Shown here: piece by piece, positions 58,022-64,000 of the stretch
Numbering within the stretch: the first letter of the stretch is position 1
Layout of the letters: each line of letters opens with the position of its first letter
DNA from: Lateolabrax maculatus
Lineage: Eukaryota; Chordata; Actinopteri; Acropomatiformes; Lateolabracidae
Assembly (NCBI GenBank): GCA_031216445.1
Contig: CM062210.1
Coordinates: 14,395,501-14,459,500, forward strand
Direction of reading: 5' to 3'
Length of the DNA: 64,000 nt
Translations under genes and position numbers: made by a program
Notes under the pieces: generated by a model
What the model was told of the DNA's origin: nothing
The model's input: the letters and a program-made list of their open reading frames with translations, nothing else
Databases searched by the model: none

Positions 58022-58032
58022 AAAGAGGAAGT
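58022..58032 (+). promoter_or_regulatory. PU.1-type ETS element upstream of Siglec E
   Basis: AAAGAGGAAGT, fifth occurrence at the equivalent promoter position. Confidence 0.5.
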
Positions 58033-58845
58033 CAGTGTTTCAGCAAGTTCCGAATGACTTATTACTTATCTTTTATCACTTGACTCACTGCAGGCCTGTA
58101 TCTGTATCTTCTTTTCTAGTATATATTACATTAATCACAATAGTGACATATGTAAAACAACATATAAACAATATAACATTTAGACATGTAATATATAGAG
58201 AGGAGGCTGATCTGAGACCATCAGTACAGAAAGCCAGTGTTTCATTAGACAAATATGCAGGAAACTTCCCCTGAGTAAGATCATATAACCAAAGACTAAT
58301 TTATTATACAACAAACAGCTGTTTCTTCTGCAGGAATGAGGATCACAAGGGATGAGAGGATTTAAATATGGTAATAGTTAATAAGTTATCAGTCATCACC
58401 TTTATGCAGAGCTGCTTTTCATGGTTTTCATGGTAACAGACAAAGTTGTTTAAACTCCTTTTGCTGGATCGGGGAAGGTATTTGTTTTGTTCTGTGAAGT
58501 GTCCATAAAAAAGTTATATATAAAAATATTATTATTTGAAGAATTATGCATTTTTTTGCTGTCACTCACTTCTCATTAAGTTTAGCAAATAAACAGAAGG
58601 AAAGTGTTCCAGGTCACATAATAAATAGTCAGTACTTGGACAATAAACACAATTCTTCATTGATATTTTGTTACAGAGAGCTGCCTGGTTACAGACAGAA
58701 GGACAGATGCAGCTGACGAACTTCCTCTGTTTACTTATATTTCTCAGCTTTGTTCACGATTTCATCAGTTTACATCCTGCCACTTCTCTTTGGCGATCTC
58801 ACTCTGGTTTATCAGCCATACACAGAGTAAGAGTGCACCAACCTC
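58033..58845. other. Siglec E upstream flank with tail-exon remnant
   Basis: Non-coding flank shared with copies A-D, with a tail-exon remnant at about 58660-58810. It joins the eIF4G fragment earlier than in the C and D units, so the intervening spacer is deleted here. Confidence 0.55.
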
Positions 58846-59035
58846 ATGCTTAACACCTCTTGGAGGTTCTTGGAGGTTTCACAATACATCGATGCAGACG
58901 TACCTCAGATCTGGCTCTGCATTGCTGAGCTCATCAGCCCCCGAGGCGTCTCCATGGCAGAGCTCTTCTATAAAATCAACACTCTTGTGCCTTTTGATCA
59001 GGCTGGTGTGCTGCTGGCAACAACACACCCCCCAC
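58846..59035 (+). pseudogene. eIF4G-like MA3-region fragment (4)
   Basis: The cleanest copy: an open frame reads RFLEVSQYIDADVPQIW, LCIAELISPRGVSMAELF and INTLVPFDQAGVLLA without interruption. It resembles the eIF4G helix around IPHxWLYLAEL. The fragment covers only about 60 residues. Confidence 0.65.
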
Positions 59036-59099
59036 CTCCCCATCATCTCACCTCCCCCTCACCCCCAATCATCCACATCTTCTCACTTTTCTAAGTGTA

Positions 59100-59236
59100 T
59101 ATGAGAGATGCATCAAGGAGCTAACCTATCAGGTATATTGTAATTATATACTGTAATCTACTTCAATCCACTCATATTTATTCCCTATGTCAGTCGATGC
59201 ATCACTCTGCTTATTCAACCATGTTAAGACTGAAGA
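59100..59236 (+). pseudogene. Myosin heavy chain fragment, truncated
   Basis: Exon YERCIKELTYQ (59100-59132), intron, and eight bases of the next exon (59229-59236) before the same repeat as in unit D. Confidence 0.7.
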
Positions 59237-59440
59237 GTCAAGTCAATTTTATTTGTATAGCCCCAAATCATAACAAAAGTTATCTCAAGACGCTTTTCAC
59301 ATAGAGTAAGTCTAGACCATACTCTTTAAAATATTATTTACAGAGACCCAATAGTTCCCACCATGAGCAGCACTTGGCGACAATGGTGAGGAAAAACTCC
59401 CTTTTAACAGGTAGAAACCTCGATCAGAACCGGGCCAAAT
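59230..59440 (+). repeat. Common teleost interspersed repeat, short copy
   Basis: Matches 45820-46015 and ends at a junction with RARRDADPE-gene 3' sequence at about 59440. Confidence 0.65.
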
Positions 59441-59679
59441 GATGGGTAACAGGAATGTGTGTCTGTATGTGCGTACGTGTGTGTGCGTGTTTGTGTATGA
59501 ATGTGCATGACTGTGTGTGCATGTTGTGTGTGCATGAGTGTGAGATTTCTGTGTCGAGGGATGTGCTATGTGCATGTACGTCTTCACAGCGAAGGAGGTG
59601 GAAAGAAATCGGGGGGGACAGTATGGGTTCTCTCCATCTTCTTCTACAAAAGGTACAAAAGACGACAAAGAAAAAACAC
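59441..59679 (-). pseudogene. 3' fragment of RARRDADPE repeat gene
   Basis: Matches 46557-46800 (GTAACAGGAATGTGTGTCTG ... AAAAGACGACAAAGAAAAAAC), including the TG-rich tract. It is cut at 59680 by the LTR of ERV-C. Confidence 0.55.
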
Positions 59680-60115
59680 TGTAATGGAAATTTCTTACAT
59701 CAAGTCACAACCAGGTCATGTGTCCATTCAGGTTACATTTCTCTTACCTTATTTAGACACATGACCACTCCTGTGTGTCAGGATGTACTCAGAATGAATA
59801 ATCTCTGTATTCATTGATCACTCTCCTGACCACTGATGATATAATCACATGTCACGCATCAGCTGTCAATTGATATACATGTCACACTGTAAGTACTGCT
59901 AAAACCTGAGTGAGAAGATAATGGACCCCATTGTCTTCTCCCCCATGATCTTGTCCTGTTGAAACATACAAAAGACAGACACCCCTGGTACTCTGGACTC
60001 ATTTGCCCACCTCATGTATTTGACTGTGCTGTGAGTCCCTCTGCAGAGGCGGAATTAAACTTGTGGAAAGACAAGTGTTGACTTTGAGCTTTATTGGACA
60101 GAAATTGCCACCACA
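59680..60115 (+). repeat. ERV-C 5' LTR
   Basis: 436 bp, TGTAATGGAA to TTGCCACCACA, with inverted ends similar to those of ERV-A. A polyadenylation-like ATTAAA lies near 60054. TTTGGCGTTGTCGGCAGGG follows, with TGG at 60119, as expected for a primer-binding site; the tRNA is not assigned. The partner LTR would lie beyond the window. Confidence 0.75.
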
Positions 60116-60735
60116 ATTTGGCGTTGTCGGCAGGGTCACTCGTGTGAGTGGACATCTGGGACTCAGGTGATGGTAAAGACTGTACAGCTAGAGTCTGGGA
60201 CTCTAACCTCGACCTCCCCGTCAAAGAAGGGTAGAGAAGTGGCGGCCATAATTTGTTCTGTTGTGGGTCTGGGACCCTTTATTTTGTTTCGGGTTTAGAG
60301 TACGGAAAAGTCTATAAACTCTTACAAGATACTGTAAGGATTCTTACACTGTGTTTGGAAATATGTGTATAACTGACCGAGTTACTAGGGCAGGTTAGAG
60401 TAGGTCCCGCTAGAGAATCTTGAATAACAAATCAAAATAAAATAAAACATAAAAATAAATTTAAAAAAAGGGATAAGAGAGAAAAAGAAAAGCTCTTAAT
60501 CTGAGGGAAGGAGAAAGAGGAGTTTTAAGCCTCAGAGGTTAGAAACCGGGAAAAAAATAAAAAATCTTGAAAACTAAAATTTTAATCGTTAGAAACATTT
60601 TTTCCCGAGACCAGTAAAGCTAACGTCGACTACCCTAAATTCCAAATTTTAAATAAATTAATACCTAGGAAAGAAAAAAAAAAAAAGAAAAAAAAGAAAG
60701 GTTTACTCATTTTTTTCTTTATCTGGAAAAAAAAA

Positions 60736-61608
60736 ATGGGTACAATTGTAATAAGAATAGAGACAATCGGGATAGTGATAATCCTCCTGTATTTGAATTT
60801 CTCCTAATCTCCTAATATTATATTTATGGTACACAGAGGTTGACCAACTCAAACATGTGGGCTATAGAGTGTGGCTTTCCAAGCACAGGAAGCTTTAACC
60901 TAAGACGACCTTAAAGTCCAATTAAAGAAAAAGGAAGAAGAAAGAAAAAGGAAGAAGAAAGTAAAGTAAAAAGAAAGAAAAGAAAAAGAAAAAGATGCAG
61001 ATTGGGGAGAAGCATATGTATGTTGGTTAAAAGAAGCAACAGCCAGGGACAGAAAACAGAAGGCAGGGACAGATTCACTAATCTCTCAGTCTCAGTGCCT
61101 CAAACTAGACCCTGATCTGGACTCGGCTCCCCTCAGAACACAGCCACCACCACCAGCAGCATTCAACCAGGCGGCACAGCCAGGCGCTCCAGACCCACGG
61201 GAGCGGCTCTATCCACAACTCAGTGAGCTGCACCTCCACCTCCACCGTACGTCACCTCATACGACTCACCAGACCCCACACCGTACTCGACTGGGCACGG
61301 TGGGGAGACGAGACCAACCCCTGGGAAGTTCATCTACGAGGCATCAAGCCAGAGATCTGCGAGATGGTGAAATACAACCGTGTCACTCGGGACTGCGAAA
61401 CTCTTGAGGCTGTCGAAAGACACGCCATCAATGCTGAAAAATATTAGAATGGAAAAAAAAAAAAATTGAGGAAGAACATGCAGATGACAGACAAACTACA
61501 GATGACGCAACTGATGTTTACCAGAGGGCATGGGAGAGGTCGCGGCTGCTCCAGGTGTGGCCAGGTGGGACATTGGGCTAGAGATTGCCCTGACAACAAG
61601 GCTGACTG
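60736..61608 (+). pseudogene. gag: ERV-C gag remnant
   Basis: A possible Met start (60736) is followed within a short distance by stops. A capsid-like frame (61223-61447) contains LRGIKPEICEMVKYN and a nearby A-rich slip site. A frame ending 61608 has a zinc knuckle CSRCGQVGHWARDC. The pieces are in different frames, so no full Gag can be made. Confidence 0.7.
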
Positions 61609-61615
61609 ACTAGAG

Positions 61616-63650
61616 GTGGAGTCGAGGACAGTGAAGGATTCATCTGGTTTTGATGCAATAACAGAGAGGAGAGATCAACCTGCACTTCAGACACGTGAGA
61701 GCACTGACACACACCACACACACACACAGAAGTTTGAAAACAAATGGTACAGAGAAGGTCAAGATGAAGATAAGCTCAAGCTTGACTGGTTGTACTGGGA
61801 TGATAACCACTGTGCTGTCTCAGTAGCTCTGACTGACTCACTCTTTCCCACTCTGGTTAAAGTGCCAAACTTTGATCCTCATGTTTCATTAGTCAAGCCT
61901 AAACATAGAAAGATGGGAATAATTGGGACTTTGGATAAAGAATTGTAACAATGCAACTGGGTGGGAGGGAAAGAATCAGTCACAACCAGGTATTGATTTC
62001 CATGGAAGTTTAAAGGTGTACCATCAAAGACTTTCTGCAGTGATAAATGCAGTCAGAACTGTTGAACTCATTCCTGATACAGAGTGCAAACTAACAGGCT
62101 GCAAAAGAGTCAAGCACCCACCGATAGCTGATGAGAGGTTTTTAGACCTATTTGGTGAGGCCTTGACTTTTGTAAACAACATCAATGATACTCCTGAGTT
62201 ACAGCAAGCGCCATCATGTTTATGGCCTCAGCATAAATATGATGTTGGTCTGATCAAAGGAGTTGAACCAGTCATGATAACACCTAAATCCTCCTACAGA
62301 CCATGCCAAACTCAATATCCATTGAAAAAAGCAGCTGAAGGTATTAAAGATGTTCCGAACCCTCACACAATCCTTTCTCAAGTTCCATCTCATAGCAAGT
62401 GGTTTTCTGTCGTCGACCTAGCTGATGCATTTTTTAGCATCCCTGTTGTTAGTCAGTTTTGGTTTGCATTTTCTTTTGAGGGCAGAATGTACACATTCAC
62501 TCGTTTATGCCAAGGTTTTTGCGAATCTCCCACATTCTTTAATGCAGCATTAAAGGAACATCTGGAATCACTAGAACTACCAGCAGGAAGTGCTCTTTTG
62601 CAGTATGTGGATGATTTGATGATTTGTTCTCCCACACAAGAAACCTGTAAACAGGACACAGTTGCTCTGCTCAAACATCTAGCTGCAAATGGCCACAAAG
62701 CTATCTTATCAAAACTGCAGTTCGTATCTGAAAAGGTAACATTTCTGGGTCATGTGATCACAGCAGAGGGCAAAACCCTCTCACCCAAATGAGTTAAAGC
62801 CATTCAGACCATTCCTAAACCAGAAAATAAGAAACAGGTGATGAGCTTTTTGGAAATTACTTCATACTATAGACAGTGGATTCCAAACTATGCAGAAATC
62901 GAGGCACCATTAGCAGCGATTGCTCATGGAAAAGACCTCATTGCAAAAGACAAAGTCAAATGGACACCTGAAGCAATAAATGCATTTGTTAAATTAAAGC
63001 TAGCTCTACAATCTCGTCCAACTTTAGGCCTACCAGACTGTAACAGACCTTTTACACAGACTGTCGACGAACTAGACCGTTACATGACATCAATACTGAT
63101 GCAAGACCATGGGGGACGACGAAGACCGGTAGCCTATTTCTCTTCAAGCCTCGACTCTGTAGCTGCAGGACTGCCGACATGTCTCAGAGCTGTAGCAGCT
63201 GCTGAGAAGGCTGTGATAGCATCACGGGACATTGTCGGTTACGCTGACTTGACTCTACTGGTACCACATGCTGTATCAGTGATTTTACTAGAACAAAAGA
63301 CCTCCCACCTTTCAACAGCTAGGTGGCTCAGATACAACACAATCCTTCTTGACATGCCACATATCACAGTTAAAAGATGCACTGCTCTTAACTCTGCTAC
63401 TCTTTTCCCCACACCAGATGATGGAGAGCCACATGATTGTGGCTGTCATTGGGCTAACAGAACATTTTTGACATCCATGGGCAAACCTATTGCTCACCAT
63501 ACCTTGGTTGCTGGTGTCCTTGATGCTGTGTTGTTACCAAAACAAATTGCTATCTGCAAATGTGAAGCACACACTAAAAACATTGATTCAGTTTCACAAG
63601 GAAATGATAGAGCTGATACTGCCACAAAGCTCCAGCAAAACAAATACTAA
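61616..63650 (+). pseudogene. pol: ERV-C pol: linker, RT, connection, RNase H end
   Basis: The linker (61616-61948) has DPHVSLVKPKHRK. The RT (to 62792) has YDVGLIKGVEPVMI, FSVVDLADAFFSIP, LCQGFCESPTFFN and YVDD. Part of the fingers is missing between KKAAEGI and PNPHTIL. TGA at 62790 interrupts, and the frame resumes at about 62793-63650 with SFLEITSYYRQWIPNY and RRPVAYFSSSLDSVAAGLP. After HDC the RNase H N-terminal half, with three acidic residues, is lost; only the CEAHTKN..GNDRADTATK end remains. Confidence 0.85.
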
Positions 63651-64000
63651 CAGCTCAGTGTGTGTCTGTGCCTGATTCACCTGTGACACATACCGCTGAT
63701 TTCCAAGAATTGCAGACAAGGGCCACTCAGGAGGAAAAGGCCACTTGGAAAAAAGCAGACTGTTCACTGTTTGACAAAGTTTGGCACGGTCCAGATGGCA
63801 AACCCTGTTAACCCCAGAGGAATACAGACTCCACAAAGCGCTCATCCACCTCCTAACAAACCCATTCACTTATCACCAAGCGAACATCAACATCAGTAAG
63901 TGAACCAACATTTCCCCCCGCCTTGTGTTTGCGGGGGAGAGTGGGGTGTGGATTGTCACTAGGACCACAAGTTTCTCAAACTCATGAAGAGGCAGCACAC
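63651..64000 (+). other. ERV-C RNase H-integrase spacer region
   Basis: Frames such as DFQELQTRATQEEKATWKKA match the loose linker normally found between RNase H and integrase. Stops intervene. The window ends before any integrase motif. Confidence 0.45.

Larger units (their letters stand above)
60116..64000 (+). mobile_element. ERV-C internal region, runs off window
   Basis: Leader (60116 to about 60730, purine-rich), gag remnant, then pol. No recognisable protease is present. It is related to ERV-A in RT sequence but has different LTRs. Multiple internal deletions and a stop make it defective. Integrase, env and the 3' LTR, if present, are outside the window. Confidence 0.85.

Noticed and set aside
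1..64000. tRNA, rRNA or other structured RNA genes
   Set aside because: I saw no cloverleaf with A/B box pairs or rRNA-like blocks. A tRNAscan/Infernal run would be decisive.

Overview
The window is almost certainly genomic DNA from a ray-finned (teleost) fish. The evidence is intron-containing immunoglobulin-superfamily receptor genes of fish Siglec/CD22-like type, several class-I-like endogenous retroviruses (ERVs), an L2/CR1-type LINE, and interspersed repeats typical of fish. No bacterial, phage or CRISPR features were seen. The DNA is AT-rich and dominated by segmental duplication.

The core is a multi-copy array of a Siglec-like receptor gene. Copy A (6434-10524, +) and copies C (27027-31077, -) and E (53564-57574, -) have complete seven-exon reading frames of about 399-401 residues: signal peptide, V-set Ig domain with the sialic-acid arginine context YFFRVEN, two further Ig domains, a transmembrane segment containing a lysine, and a short tyrosine-free tail. 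Copy D (38971-42567, -) has a 2-base deletion in the third Ig exon. Copy B (13381-14805, -) survives only as a 5' region and a separate membrane/tail exon pair. All five upstream regions carry a PU.1-type ETS element. Within introns the copies share an antisense 59-codon frame (intron 4) and a sense unrecognised frame (intron 6).

Layout: 1-575 duplicated spacer; 576-3861 ERV-A copy 1 (-); 3862-4549 host repeat gene with RARRDADPE motif (-); 4541-5300 fragments; 5976-10524 Siglec A (+); 11001-13380 inverted copy of the left flank, including ERV-A copy 2 (+); 13381-15760 Siglec B remnants; 16868-17160 eIF4G fragment; 17217-17791 second copy of the spacer; 18379-23755 ERV-B (+) with a nested solo LTR; 23756-25270 RARRDADPE repeat gene (-); 25950-26605 fragments; 27027-31535 Siglec C; 34215-35031 eIF4G and myosin heavy chain fragments; 35167-37318 LINE; 37338-38540 fragments; 38971-43025 Siglec D; 45305-46215 eIF4G/myosin fragments and repeat; 46415-52509 RARRDADPE repeat gene split by ERV-A copy 3 (47224-51797, with 4-bp CATG target duplication); 52500-53115 fragments; 53564-58032 Siglec E; 58846-59440 eIF4G/myosin fragments and repeat; 59680-64000 ERV-C (+), running off the window.

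C, D and E lie in direct-tandem units of about 7-9 kb, each ending with the same eIF4G and myosin fragments and each separated by a different retroelement. Copy A is inverted inside about 2.4-kb inverted repeats. The retroviral genes are all broken. The Siglec copies look like the functional cargo: candidate lectin receptors that would need a signalling adaptor, with between-copy variation concentrated in the V-set domain.
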